Below the pieces are notes generated by a model. It saw nothing but the letters and a program-made list of their open reading frames with translations, was not told the origin of the DNA and did not search any database. DNA of 64,000 nt. It comes from Paraflavitalea sp. CAU 1676 (GTDB lineage: Bacteria; Bacteroidota; Bacteroidia; Chitinophagales; Chitinophagaceae). Shown here in pieces: positions 36,442 to 46,332 of the stretch. The stretch is taken from assembly GCF_029223285.1 (NCBI RefSeq), contig NZ_JARHUJ010000001.1:868001-932000 (forward strand), given 5' to 3'. How positions within the stretch are numbered: the first letter of the stretch is position 1; each line of letters opens with the position of its first letter. The position numbers and the translations under genes were made by a program.

Positions 36442-36984
36442 AGAGAGTTCTCTCAAAATTTAGCACATTGGTTATGAAATAAAATTCCCTTGCGATCATT
36501 AGCACCCGCTATGATAATCGCACTGATGACACGCATCATCGTTGCTTGCAATTCCAACTTGTAGGCAATAAGGAAAAATGGCGGTCGGTTAGCTATAATT
36601 ACTCCACCTTCACTGTGTAGGGGTTAACCGTGTGAAAATACAGAGCCTTATTATTGGACTTACCGAGCTTAAATAGGGAAAGATTGACCGGCGAGAAAAG
36701 TCACAATTACTATACCAATCTCCATCAAAACTTAGGATATTTTTAACGGGATTATAATTTAGTAACAATGCAGGGAGATCGTGTGTATCTCTTTCTACAG
36801 AGATTTTTATTGGCAAGGCCCGTGGAGTGCAGGCCCACAGCGCATGTGTGTAGAAGTTTTTCATAAAACGATACCGGATTTTTCTTGCACATGAAATTCG
36901 ATCATCGTTTACGCGTGTCCAAAAAAAGACCGGGATGATTTTGGATCATCCCGGTCTTCATGTATAAACTGTAAGAGTTTTCGA
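36442..36984. other. 543-bp intergenic region
   Basis: This holds the upstream region of the 979-aa gene and, at its other end, the terminator of the 1619-aa gene. An 84-codon frame at 36610-36864 (minus) begins MKNFYTHA, faintly like the MKNFTHHP start of the 1619-aa protein, but the rest shows no resemblance. Confidence 0.5.
36926..36958 (-). terminator. Terminator downstream of the 1619-aa gene
   Basis: AAGACCGGGATGAT pairs perfectly with ATCATCCCGGTCTT across a 5-nt loop, followed on the minus strand by a T-run. Confidence 0.9.
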
Positions 36985-39900
36985 TTATCGCTTGGTGAAC
37001 CTTACCACCATGCGCTTCTTCCGCTCAATCTGCACTTCCACGTAGTAGAGACCATTTCTCAGGTGACTGATCGACAGCGGGAACTCCTGGTAAGCAAGCG
37101 TCTTCAGTCGCTTGTGTACTTCCAGCGGACGTCCAAACTGGTCCATCACCGTAATGGTGGCCATACCCAGTGTATCAGTGATACAACGAATATTGATCGT
37201 CGAGGCGCCCTGCGTGGGGTTCGGATACGCAACGATACTCTCCGTGTAGCGCATGTTGTTGACAACAGAAACCTTAACACTGTCTTTCGACACCGCTCCT
37301 CTGTCATCCGCTACATTCAGTTCGAATACGTATTCACCGGGCTCGAGCTTGGTTACCTTGGCTGTAGCACCATTGGCATCCAGGGGCACCGTTTTACCAC
37401 TTACCTGTTTCCAGGTATAGGCAGCAATTACGCCGTCTTCGTCGCTCGACTGCTGCCCATTCAGCAACACCGAATTTTGCGGTAAGGCGATCATGATATC
37501 CTTGCCTGCATTGGCTACCGGCAGTTTGTTGGGCGCCGGGGCAATGGATACTTTCACGCGGTCTTTCGCGCTCGCTCCCTTGTTGTCGGTAAGTGTCAGT
37601 TCAAATTCATATTCACCCGCTACGAGGTCGCTCAGTACCGGCTTGCTCGAAGTGGCATTGATAATTGTCAAATTTCCGGAGCCGGCTATCATTACCCAGG
37701 CGTAGGATACGATAGAGCCATCGGCGTCTTTGGAAGCGCTACCATCCAATTGTATGGTAGTTGCCGGTAATGTGATACTGATATCGATACCTGCATCGGC
37801 AACGGGAACCTTGTTGGCAGGCGTCGCCACCGGTGCGATCGAGATCTTTACGCGATCTTTTGCAGTAGCGCCCTTGTTATCAGTCACTGTCAGCTCAAAT
37901 TCATATTCACCGGCAACGAGGTCAGTCAAAATGGGCTTGTTGGATGCGGCATTGATAATTGTCAAATTTCCGGCGCCGGCTGTCATAGCCCACGCATAAG
38001 TAACAATGGTGCCATCGGGATCACTGGATGTACTGCCATCCAATTGAATTGAATTGGCCGGTAAAGTGATGCTGATGTCGTTGCCGGCATTGGCGATCGG
38101 TGCTTTATTAGCCGGCGTCGCTGCAGGGGCTATGGAGATCTTCACACGGTCTTTTGCAGTAGCGCCCTTGTTATCGGTCACTGTCAGCTCAAACTCATAA
38201 TCACCGGCTACCAGATCGGTCAGTACTGGTTTGCTGGATGCGGCATTGATAATTGTCAAATTACCGGTACCCGCAGTCATAACCCAGGTATAAGAAACGA
38301 TCGAACCATCGGGATCACTGGACGTGCTTCCATCCAGTTGGATAGAGGCGAGGGGCAGGGTGATGCTGATATCGCTGCCGGCATTGGCCACTGGCGCCTT
38401 GTTGGGTGCCGGGTTAACGGTAACAGTTACGATATCTTCTGCCGAAAGACCGCCGTTATCAATGACGGTTAATTTGAATGTGTATACACCTTCCACTAAA
38501 CCACCCAGGCTGGAGGTAGCTGCTTTCGCATCTCCCAGCGTGAACTGGCTGGGGCCATTCACCTTGGTCCAGGTATAGGAAGCAATGGTATTGTTACCAT
38601 CCGGATCTGTTGAACCGGTTCCCGTAAGTGTCGTGCTATTGGCGGGCAGGGTCAGGGTAACATCCGTACCTGCATTGGCCACCGGCGTTTGGTTGGGGGT
38701 AGGACTAACGATCACTACCACTACATCGGTAGACGTAAGGCCGTCATTGTCGGTAACCAGCAACTGGAAATTATAGGTGCCCTGCGCCAGGTTAGTCAAC
38801 GCAGTGGTGGCTGCCGCAGGATTGGCAATGGTGTACTGAGAAGGACCATTTAATAAAGTCCAGGAATAGGTGGCAATGGTATTGTTACCATCGGGATCGG
38901 TCGATCCGCTACCGTCGAGCGTTGTACTGTTGTTGGGCAAAACGATGTTTACATCCTTTCCGGCATTGGCAACAGGCGCCTGGTTGGGCTTGGGTTTCAC
39001 GGTCACTACTACTGCATCCTTATGACTCAATCCGGCATTATCCGTAACCGTCAATTCAAATGTATAAGTCCCTTCTACCAGGTTCGACAATCCGGTCGAC
39101 GCTGCATTGGCATTGGCCAGGGTGAACTGGGCAGGGCCGTTGAGTTGCGCCCACTTGTACGTCGCAATGGTGTTATTGCCATCAGGATCGGAGGAAGCCG
39201 AACCATTCAACGTGGTGTTGTTGGTAGGCAGTGTAATAGAAATATCGGTTCCGGCATTGGCCACCGGTGCCTGGTTGGGCTTTGGTTTCACGGTAACCAC
39301 GACTGCATCTTTATGACTCAGGCCGCCATTATCAGTAACCGTCAATTCAAACGTATAGGTGCCTTCTACCAGGTTCGACAATCCGGTCGACGCAGCATTG
39401 GCGTTGGCCACGGTGAACTGGGTAGGGCCGTTGAGTTGCGCCCACTTGTAAGTTGCAATAGTATTATTGCCATCAGGATCGGAGGAAGCCGAGCCGTTCA
39501 GCGTTGTGTTGTTGGTAGGCAGTGTAATAGAGATATCGGTTCCTGCATTGGCCACCGGTGCCTGGTTGGGCTTTGGTTTCACCGTAACCACGACTGCGTC
39601 TTTATGACTCAGACCGCCATTATCAGTAACCGTCAATTCAAACGTATAGGTGCCTTCTACCAGGTTCGACAATCCGGTCGACGCTGCATTGGCATTGGCC
39701 AGGGTGAACTGGGCAGGGCCGTTGAGTTGCGCCCACTTGTAAGTTGCAATAGTATTATTGCCATCAGGATCGGAGGAAGCCGAACCGTTCAGCGTTGTGT
39801 TGTTGGTAGGCAGTGTAATAAAAATATCGGTTCCTGCATTGGCCACTGGTGCCTGGTTGACGGGTGGTGCAGGATTCACGATCACCTGAATCTGGTCGCT

Positions 39901-41844
39901 ATGAGAAAGGCCGCCATTATCCGTAACGGTGAGGCTGAAGACATAAGTTCCGGCCACCAGGTTACTCAGGGCCGTCGAACCTGCGTTGGCATCAGCCAGG
40001 GTATACTGTGATGGTCCGCTTACCCAGGTCCATTTATACGAAGCAATGGTGTTATTGCCATTTGGATCGGTAGAGCCAAGGCCATTCAATGTTGTATTGT
40101 TGGCGGGCAGTGTGAGGGTAATGTCGTTGCCGGCTTTTGCCACGGGAGCTGCGTTGCCGCTTCCCTTCACAACGGTTACCTGAACGATGTCCGTTGCCGG
40201 AATCCAGAGGTTGTCCATTACGGTCAGCTTGAAAGTGTAAACACCTTCTACCAGTCCGGTGACATCCGTTTTCGCGGCATTAGGGCTTGCGATCGTGAAA
40301 TCGGGCGGCCCTGTTACTTTGGTCCAGCTAAAGCCGTTGAGTTTTCCATCCGGGTCTTTAGAGTTCGAACCATCGAGCGTTACTGAGTTGGTGGGCAGGG
40401 TGATCACCACATCCGGACCTGCGTCCGGAATAGCTACAGCATTAGGACCATAAACAGTAACGTTTACATCGTCCTGGCCCGAAAGACCTTCCTGGTCTTT
40501 CACAACGAGGCGGAATGAGTAGGTACCCAGCGCCGTAAGGTTGCTGATATTGGTACTTGCTGCATTGGCGTTGACAAAAGCCACGGTCGTAGGACCGCTT
40601 AACTGTGTCCAGCTATAGGAAGCCATTTTGCCTTCGGGGTCAACAGAGGCACTGCCATTAAGGGTCGTGACGCTGTTGGGCTGGTTAAGGCCAAGGTCGT
40701 TGCCCGCATTGGCTGTAGGCGCCTGGTTGGGCCCCGAGCCGGGCACCACATTAATGGTCACTGTACCGTAGGTCCAGTCGGCCCGGTCATCGACCACTTT
40801 CACTTCATATACATACGTGCCGGCCGAAACCAGGCCGGTTACAGTGGTAATTCCGTTGGTTGTTACAGGTGTTGCTATGCTACCGTAATTGGGACCAGAT
40901 TTCTTTGTCCATATGAAACGTAACAGTTTGCCGTCGGCATCGGTAGAGCCTGAGGCGTTCAGTGTAACTGTTGAATTGACCGTTACAGTTTGCGTTGCGC
41001 CGGCATTGACCACCGGGCGCTTGTTAACCGGAAGACTTTTGTTCTGTCCAAGGAACCATTCATAGATATTCGGGTTATTGAAGCTGTATCCGGGATCGTA
41101 GGCGCGTCCCCATACGGAGTGGCCACCATCGGGCCATACCGTGTAATAAGGCTTTACTGCGGGATTGAGTTTCTCGATACCCTGGATGGCGCCGCCCGAA
41201 CAACCCTCAGACACGGTTTTATCATCCTTGGCGTGGAAAGCCCATACCGGCAGGTTGGCATTGGTGTAGTTGGAATAATTGACGTTCTCGCAGGTACCAC
41301 AACAAACGCCAATACAGTTGAGAGTTTGTGCATTGGAGAGTGAAGCGCCAGCCCAGGTCCAGGTGCCGCCTCCGCCAAGACTTAAACCTGCCAGCGAGAT
41401 CCTGTTGGGATCAACGTTCAGGTTGGCCTTCGCATAATTGATCATTTCATCTACATAGAAAGTTTGCCACCAGCCATAGCTGCTGGACAGCTGGGGGATC
41501 AATACCAGGAAGGTCTCCGTTTTACCATTCCAGGTAAAGGTCATGGAATGGCCGGCCTTGATCACGGCAGGCGTACCGTTTCCGAGCACACTCGGCAGGT
41601 CGGTAGTACCATTACCGCGTTCACCAATCCCGTGCAGGAAGATGATCAATGGATACTTCGGGTTCAGGGCAGGATTGTAGTCGTATGGCTTATACTCATA
41701 GAAGCCAATAGATTGGCCGTTGGCTGCTTTGAGATTTTTAGCCACCAGTTGCGCTGAACCAGTAAATGATAAAAAGGAAAACAGGAGCGCCGCTATGGTA
41801 TAGGCATACCACTTGCTCCACGGGTGATGGGTAAAGTTTTTCAT
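36985..41844 (-). CDS. Giant secreted esterase-like protein with 13 PKD repeats and T9SS sorting domain (1619 aa)
   Basis: A signal peptide (1-32) precedes an alpha/beta-hydrolase domain closely related to that of the 979-aa protein: HGIGERGNG, Ser155 in GLSLGG, Asp207 or Asp208 in FHAKDDKT and His242 in PDGGH. About 13 PKD-type Ig repeats of 95-98 residues follow (about 270-1535), most starting NQAPVANAG. Repeats 5-7 are nearly identical, and repeats 10-12 form a second close set. The tail is a T9SS type A domain (AYPNPTQGAS at its start). The design suggests a long surface stalk presenting an esterase. The conserved catalytic residues support activity, but the substrate is not known. Confidence 0.9.
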   Translation of the reverse strand: MKNFTHHPWSKWYAYTIAALLFSFLSFTGSAQLVAKNLKAANGQSIGFYEYKPYDYNPALNPKYPLIIFLHGIGERGNGTTDLPSVLGNGTPAVIKAGHSMTFTWNGKTETFLVLIPQLSSSYGWWQTFYVDEMINYAKANLNVDPNRISLAGLSLGGGGTWTWAGASLSNAQTLNCIGVCCGTCENVNYSNYTNANLPVWAFHAKDDKTVSEGCSGGAIQGIEKLNPAVKPYYTVWPDGGHSVWGRAYDPGYSFNNPNIYEWFLGQNKSLPVNKRPVVNAGATQTVTVNSTVTLNASGSTDADGKLLRFIWTKKSGPNYGSIATPVTTNGITTVTGLVSAGTYVYEVKVVDDRADWTYGTVTINVVPGSGPNQAPTANAGNDLGLNQPNSVTTLNGSASVDPEGKMASYSWTQLSGPTTVAFVNANAASTNISNLTALGTYSFRLVVKDQEGLSGQDDVNVTVYGPNAVAIPDAGPDVVITLPTNSVTLDGSNSKDPDGKLNGFSWTKVTGPPDFTIASPNAAKTDVTGLVEGVYTFKLTVMDNLWIPATDIVQVTVVKGSGNAAPVAKAGNDITLTLPANNTTLNGLGSTDPNGNNTIASYKWTWVSGPSQYTLADANAGSTALSNLVAGTYVFSLTVTDNGGLSHSDQIQVIVNPAPPVNQAPVANAGTDIFITLPTNNTTLNGSASSDPDGNNTIATYKWAQLNGPAQFTLANANAASTGLSNLVEGTYTFELTVTDNGGLSHKDAVVVTVKPKPNQAPVANAGTDISITLPTNNTTLNGSASSDPDGNNTIATYKWAQLNGPTQFTVANANAASTGLSNLVEGTYTFELTVTDNGGLSHKDAVVVTVKPKPNQAPVANAGTDISITLPTNNTTLNGSASSDPDGNNTIATYKWAQLNGPAQFTLANANAASTGLSNLVEGTYTFELTVTDNAGLSHKDAVVVTVKPKPNQAPVANAGKDVNIVLPNNSTTLDGSGSTDPDGNNTIATYSWTLLNGPSQYTIANPAAATTALTNLAQGTYNFQLLVTDNDGLTSTDVVVVIVSPTPNQTPVANAGTDVTLTLPANSTTLTGTGSTDPDGNNTIASYTWTKVNGPSQFTLGDAKAATSSLGGLVEGVYTFKLTVIDNGGLSAEDIVTVTVNPAPNKAPVANAGSDISITLPLASIQLDGSTSSDPDGSIVSYTWVMTAGTGNLTIINAASSKPVLTDLVAGDYEFELTVTDNKGATAKDRVKISIAPAATPANKAPIANAGNDISITLPANSIQLDGSTSSDPDGTIVTYAWAMTAGAGNLTIINAASNKPILTDLVAGEYEFELTVTDNKGATAKDRVKISIAPVATPANKVPVADAGIDISITLPATTIQLDGSASKDADGSIVSYAWVMIAGSGNLTIINATSSKPVLSDLVAGEYEFELTLTDNKGASAKDRVKVSIAPAPNKLPVANAGKDIMIALPQNSVLLNGQQSSDEDGVIAAYTWKQVSGKTVPLDANGATAKVTKLEPGEYVFELNVADDRGAVSKDSVKVSVVNNMRYTESIVAYPNPTQGASTINIRCITDTLGMATITVMDQFGRPLEVHKRLKTLAYQEFPLSISHLRNGLYYVEVQIERKKRMVVRFTKR
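38980..39852. repeat. Three near-identical 291-bp direct repeats within the PKD gene
   Basis: Units 38980-39270, 39271-39561 and 39562-39852 each encode one 97-residue PKD domain and are almost identical in nucleotide sequence, including silent positions. This indicates recent duplication or gene conversion. A second set with a 294-bp period lies at about 37540-38420 and is more diverged. Confidence 0.9.
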
Positions 41845-42344
41845 AAGGTCGATTTTTCAGATTTAGGATACCTTGGACAATCTGTTCTTTCCGGATTACG
41901 AATAACAATATACAATAATCCTACCAGGATGCAAGAGTAGTGGAGCTGTTGAGCCATAAACGAACGCCATTTTTAAAGAGTAGACAGGCAATATTATTCG
42001 TAGGAAAGTTTTACAGGGAACAGGTTAGCGGGTGGTAGGTAAGCAGCTTTTCAACGCAAAATAGAGGCCAAATGCGCGTTACAACATCATAAATGCATAA
42101 AATGTGGAAAATCGAGCATGGATTGTAGCGGAAAAAAAGACATGTTGATTAGCGTTGATGCCTGATCTGCTTTTTGATATATATCAAACAAATAAATGAA
42201 GGAAGGCTATTGACATATCTCAAAGAAAGGCCTCTGGGACGGGCCACCGTAGCGGGTTTCGGCTATTGCAGCAAAATGCAGCCAATAAAAAAAGGCAGCT
42301 TTCGCTGCCTGATCACTATTAAATGCGTTGTGCGATAGAGATAG
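41845..42344. other. 500-bp intergenic region
   Basis: AT-rich upstream region of the 1619-aa gene with no convincing gene. It contains the terminator of the glycosyltransferase gene at its right end. No clear TAnnTTTG promoter was found on the minus strand close to the start. Confidence 0.5.
42293..42310 (-). terminator. Terminator downstream of the GT2 gene at 42.3 kb
   Basis: AGGCAGC, loop TTTC, GCTGCCT; on the minus strand followed by a run of T. Confidence 0.75.
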
Positions 42345-43550
42345 TTAGTTGTCCTGTGTAAATGCTTTCGGCGTATGCACAAACTCTTTACGGTCCACAT
42401 TCAGCTTGAATAATGACCTCACCATCGACCAAACCAGTACGGGTATATGGGCGAAAGCCTTCATTGTTTGCCGGGAATAGAACTTGCCCGGTATGGCTAT
42501 AATATAAGTAGCGCCATATAGACCCATCGGTCCCAGCCACCATACCGGTGCGGGAAAGAGGATGGAGTAACCAGTGAGGTATTCAAGAACAGCCAGGGCA
42601 AATGCCAGGAAATAACCGCCGAGGAAGAGCAGGCGGGGGGCTGCGAGGTTAGCGAACAGTTTGTTGAAGTAGTCTTTGGTTTTGGGCAGGTGGCCGCTCT
42701 TTTTATCAAAGAACAACCGGAGGTGGATGATCTGAGACTCTATCCAGCGTGTACGTTGCTTTTCAAATACCTGTTTATTGCCCACCTTCTCATCCAGCAC
42801 ATAGGCATCGTCGATAAATTCAATACAGATATCCGCCTTCATCGTTTCGAAATCCACCACGCGGTCGCAGGCGGGGTTACCCAGGATATCCTGATCGTCA
42901 TAGATGTCCTTGATCTTGAGGAATTCGAAGGCCATTCCCGATCCAATGGTGGAGGAGGAGAAGCCAAGGGCCCGTTGCCCTTTGCGGAAGAGGTGGTTAT
43001 TGGTTTCCTCGGCCAACGCATCCAATACAGCCACTGGTGTATTAAGATTTTTGGCCATGCGATGGCTTTGTACGGCACGAAAACCATTTTGGAAGGCAGC
43101 ATTGACCTTTTCGAGGCAACCGGGCATCATCACATTGTCGGCGTCGAGGATGATCGCTACCTCGTGGCGGCCGGCCGGTATCCAGTTAAAGAGTTTATTG
43201 AGAGAGCGTGCTTTGGAGCCCAGTTCAAAAAATACTTCCAGTACTTCTACATTGGGAATCTGCTTCAGTTGAGCTACCGTTTCCGGTTGCAGGCGGTCGG
43301 CGGCGATATAAACCCTGAACTTATCGACGGGGTAGTCGTGGGCGGCTGCCTTTTGCGCCGTATTAATAATAATATGATCCTCCTTATAGGAAGGTATTAC
43401 CACGGCGATGCTCTTTTTGTCGGGATGGGGTTGGTAAATCCGGGGCCTGATCAGCTTGCCCGCAACGGCTACTATGAAAAAGTAGACCGTATAGACAGCC
43501 AGGTATAAAAAGAGAAGGAAAAAGATTATATGTAAAATCTGTTGGATCAT
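42345..43550 (-). CDS. Processive-type family 2 glycosyltransferase, membrane-bound
   Basis: The 401-residue protein has an N-terminal TM helix, a GT-A domain with VVIPSYKED at 50-58 and the metal-binding DAD in ILDADN (Asp136 and Asp138), and QRTRW at 265-269, the QxxRW signature of processive beta-glycosyltransferases. Two or three C-terminal TM segments follow. Such enzymes make beta-linked polysaccharides or add sugars to lipid carriers. It is the last gene of the minus-strand glycan cluster. Confidence 0.88.
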   Translation of the reverse strand: MIQQILHIIFFLLFLYLAVYTVYFFIVAVAGKLIRPRIYQPHPDKKSIAVVIPSYKEDHIIINTAQKAAAHDYPVDKFRVYIAADRLQPETVAQLKQIPNVEVLEVFFELGSKARSLNKLFNWIPAGRHEVAIILDADNVMMPGCLEKVNAAFQNGFRAVQSHRMAKNLNTPVAVLDALAEETNNHLFRKGQRALGFSSSTIGSGMAFEFLKIKDIYDDQDILGNPACDRVVDFETMKADICIEFIDDAYVLDEKVGNKQVFEKQRTRWIESQIIHLRLFFDKKSGHLPKTKDYFNKLFANLAAPRLLFLGGYFLAFALAVLEYLTGYSILFPAPVWWLGPMGLYGATYIIAIPGKFYSRQTMKAFAHIPVLVWSMVRSLFKLNVDRKEFVHTPKAFTQDN

Positions 43551-43683
43551 GATCTCACTGATTATTTATTGTAAAGCTACTCTCCGGATCCCGTAGCCGC
43601 AAGTGCGATGCCACAGGCTTTCATTTCATACTCCATTCGTCTAGGCAGCCGTCCTTTTGACCATAGGGCGTCATTGAAACCTG

Positions 43684-44589
43684 TTAAACAGGCGAATGAC
43701 TGGATGAATACAGGTTCCAGGCAGCCCCCTTCAAAAAGAACTTTAAATGCGTAAACTGCCTTTTCAACACAAAGGTCAGCGTATTCTTGGGAAGGGCAAA
43801 GAAGCCGAAATAGGCCGTGAATACCAGTAACGGGAAAAAGCCTGCATTCCTGCGCATATACAAGATACGGTTACGGGTATGGTAATAGACCTTCATGGGG
43901 TTTGCCTTTCCAACACTGAGGGATTCCTTATGGTAAATGACGGCACTGGCCGTGTACCAGATCTTAAACCCGGCTTTCAGTATCCTGGCCGACCAGTCCC
44001 ATTCTTCGTAGTACAGGAAGAACTTTTCAGGAAACATGCCTACGCGGTCTATTACTTCTTTACTCACCAGCATAGCGCAGCCATGCGCACCAAAAGTGGG
44101 GCCCGATACATCGTGCTGGCCTTTGTCTACCTCATGCGTTCCAATACTGGTGGTGCGCCCGGTAAAACTGCTCATGGGATTGAAGCCGGCGTACTGGATG
44201 GTATTGGGCTGATCGAAATATTTGATCTTGGGACAGGTTACACCAATGGACTCATCTTCGTAGAAGGGTTTCAGCAATTCGTCGAGCAGGCTATCGGTAA
44301 CTTCCGTGTCATTGTTTACAATGAACATGAAATCTCCTTTGGCCTGTCGCATGCCCCAGTTATTGCCGCCGGCAAAACCCAGGTTTTCTTTGCTGAGTAA
44401 AAGGCGTGTATTGGGATAGTTACCGCCGAGGATCTTTTCACTGGGATCAACTGCCGAAGCCATATCGCAAACAAGGATCTCGAAGTTGCGGTATTTGAGG
44501 TTACGGGTAGAAGCCAGGAAGTCGCAGGTGACGTCCGTTTGGTTGTAATTGAGGGTAATGATGGATATGAAAGGCTGTTCCTTTCTCAT
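43684..44589 (-). CDS. Family 2 glycosyltransferase, rhamnosyltransferase-like
   Basis: The 301-residue protein begins with the GT-A signature ISIITLNYNQTDVTCDFL, contains NLGFAGGNNWGMRQAKGDFMF and the DxD-like NNDTEV, and ends with a hydrophobic C-terminal segment. The motif NLGFAGGNN is typical of rhamnosyltransferase-like GT2 enzymes that add sugars to lipid-linked repeat units. It lies downstream of the sugar-phosphate transferase, separated from it by a terminator-like hairpin, and 133 bp before the next GT2 gene. Confidence 0.9.
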   Translation of the reverse strand: MRKEQPFISIITLNYNQTDVTCDFLASTRNLKYRNFEILVCDMASAVDPSEKILGGNYPNTRLLLSKENLGFAGGNNWGMRQAKGDFMFIVNNDTEVTDSLLDELLKPFYEDESIGVTCPKIKYFDQPNTIQYAGFNPMSSFTGRTTSIGTHEVDKGQHDVSGPTFGAHGCAMLVSKEVIDRVGMFPEKFFLYYEEWDWSARILKAGFKIWYTASAVIYHKESLSVGKANPMKVYYHTRNRILYMRRNAGFFPLLVFTAYFGFFALPKNTLTFVLKRQFTHLKFFLKGAAWNLYSSSHSPV

Positions 44590-44622
44590 ATCTGGTTTCT
44601 TTTTGGGTAAGCTACAAAAAAA

Positions 44623-44685
44623 GCCGGAAAGGGGAGAAGGCGGTGAGCATCGTTTGGTTACTGAGCGCCTTATTTCCTTTCCGGC
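44623..44685 (-). terminator. Terminator between the sugar-phosphate transferase and GT2 genes
   Basis: On the minus strand GCCGGAAAGG pairs with CCTTTCCGGC around an inner AAGGCG/CGCCTT stem, followed by seven T. It may end or attenuate the transcript from the response regulator and transferase genes. Confidence 0.75.
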
Positions 44686-44714
44686 CGAAATTCTCGAACT
44701 ATATAAAAATCACA

Positions 44715-45884
44715 TCAGGCATTGGTGCGTTGGATCAGGGCAGACGGTGTGTTGGCCATGATCCAGAGATCGTACATGAAGCTAAACCTGTCGGCATAAT
44801 CAATATCGAGGTTCAGCCGCTCTTCGATCGACATTTCTTCTTTACCTCTTTTCTTGATCTGCCACAGACCGGTCATACCGGCTGGCGCCATGAAGCGTTT
44901 TGCCCATTCGTCGGTGGTGAGGGACGCTGCTTCATACAAGGGCAGAGGTCTGTTACCAACGAGCGACATATCGCCGATCAGTACGTTTACGAGCTGAGGC
45001 AGTTCGTCAAGGCTAGTATTGCGCAGGAACAAACCAACCTTGGTGATGCGGGGATCATTGTTGATCTTGAAGAACATGGCACCTGCATCACCTGAACTGT
45101 ACTGATTGAGGTGCGACAGTTCCTTGATCTTCGCATCGGCACCAACGAACATGGTACGGAATTTAAAGAAGTCGAAGATCTTGTATCCGCGACCAGCTCT
45201 TTTGGCGATATAGAAGATGGAACCTTTCGACTCGATCCGGATCGCCAAAGCGATCAGCAGGAAAATAGGCGAGAGGGCCAGCAGCAATAAACCAGAGATC
45301 AGGATGTCGAAAGCTCTTTTGAGAATGGGGCTGGCCGGGGAAGTAACCTGGAGGGCTGTTTCCATGGCCGTCGTATTCATTTCATGAGCCAGCTTATGCT
45401 TCAGCTTTTTCAGGAAGGATACTTTGCGCAGCAAGCGCTGGCGATTGTAGTCCTGCAGGAAAATGATCTCATCGATAAAGCTATAATTTTTCAAACGCTG
45501 AATCTCGGCTTGGGTGGCGTTGGATGCTTCTACCACCACCGGGATGGGCAGCAGTGCACGGTGCATAAGCAGGAACAAGTGCAGATCGCGCAATTGTTCA
45601 ATGCTGGTCGGCGCCTCCACGATAATGATATCCGGAAGGTTGGTGCTTTTGGAGTGATTCAACAAACGCCGCAGCATGGATTTCGCATTGCTTACCGACT
45701 CGGCAGCATAACCACTTTCAAAGGCATTGATAAGGTTGCCGATGTTATCGGCTTTCTTACCAATGTAGAAGAACTCCAGCTTGTGCTGCTCTGTTGAAGT
45801 GGCAGGCGCAGGCTGGCCGTTTATGGTAAAATGCTTGTATACCCTCTTCGATGTCTTCTCGTCGTGTAAAAATGTTAGTTCCAT
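44715..45884 (-). CDS. Initiating sugar-phosphate transferase with N-terminal pseudo-receiver domain
   Basis: The 389-residue protein ends with a bacterial sugar transferase (polyprenyl-phosphate hexose-1-phosphate transferase) domain from about residue 187. It contains the membrane hairpin LLLLALSPIFLLIALAI, KFRTM at 241-245, the catalytic-type pair Asp293-Glu294 in SLDELPQL, and GMTGLWQI. It would load the first sugar-phosphate onto undecaprenyl phosphate. Residues about 35-165 align with the receiver domain encoded just upstream: PDIIIVEAP against PDLIITDAQ and IPVVVEAS against IPVMVISS. The phospho-acceptor Asp is replaced by Glu90 and the conserved Lys by Gln. This looks like a non-phosphorylatable receiver that may regulate the enzyme. 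Confidence 0.9.
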   Translation of the reverse strand: MELTFLHDEKTSKRVYKHFTINGQPAPATSTEQHKLEFFYIGKKADNIGNLINAFESGYAAESVSNAKSMLRRLLNHSKSTNLPDIIIVEAPTSIEQLRDLHLFLLMHRALLPIPVVVEASNATQAEIQRLKNYSFIDEIIFLQDYNRQRLLRKVSFLKKLKHKLAHEMNTTAMETALQVTSPASPILKRAFDILISGLLLLALSPIFLLIALAIRIESKGSIFYIAKRAGRGYKIFDFFKFRTMFVGADAKIKELSHLNQYSSGDAGAMFFKINNDPRITKVGLFLRNTSLDELPQLVNVLIGDMSLVGNRPLPLYEAASLTTDEWAKRFMAPAGMTGLWQIKKRGKEEMSIEERLNLDIDYADRFSFMYDLWIMANTPSALIQRTNA

Positions 45885-45924
45885 AAAGTAAGGTTATGAA
45901 AATTAAAAACGCTGGGACTTCGAA

Positions 45925-46332
45925 TTAACTGGCGTGCGCTACATACGCTGGGGCCAGTTTGGAATTATTATTAATCACCTGATCAACCGCTTTTATAAGG
46001 TCAACAGGATTAAAAGGCTTAGTAAAATATTGTGCCACGCCAAATTCCTGGCATTTGGCTTCTACCTGAGCTTTTTCGATCGAAGAAATAACCATTACCG
46101 GGATATCACGATAAATACCGCTGGTAGTTAATTGTTCGATCAGCTCCCAGTCCTGCATATCGGGAAGCTGTGCATCCGTAATGATCAGGTCGGGTAGATT
46201 TCGTTTCGATAAGTAATACATTGCTGAGCAACCATCCGGAGCAGTTACCACCGTGTAATCTTTGCCGAGTACCGTTTGCAACAAAAACCGTATAGCCTTA
46301 CTGTCATCAATTGCGAGTATTTGCTTTTTCAT
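45925..46332 (-). CDS. Single-domain response regulator
   Basis: The 135-residue protein is a stand-alone CheY-like receiver with the acidic pair Asp9-Asp10, phospho-acceptor Asp53 in LIITDAQLPDM, switch Ser83 or Ser84 and Lys105 in FTKPF. There is no output domain and no histidine kinase nearby. It lies 40 bp before the sugar-phosphate transferase gene on the same strand, so both are probably translated from one mRNA. It could bind the pseudo-receiver of that enzyme and control initiation of polysaccharide synthesis; this is inferred. Confidence 0.92.
   Translation of the reverse strand: MKKQILAIDDSKAIRFLLQTVLGKDYTVVTAPDGCSAMYYLSKRNLPDLIITDAQLPDMQDWELIEQLTTSGIYRDIPVMVISSIEKAQVEAKCQEFGVAQYFTKPFNPVDLIKAVDQVINNNSKLAPAYVAHAS

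Noticed and set aside
36610..36864. 84-codon minus-strand frame beginning MKNFYTHA
   Set aside because: Only the first few residues resemble the 1619-aa protein start; the rest has no signal peptide or domain. A decayed duplicate start is possible but not supported.
39022..40011. 329-codon frame opposite the PKD repeats
   Set aside because: It is a shadow of the repetitive minus-strand gene; its own repeats follow the 291-bp DNA period.
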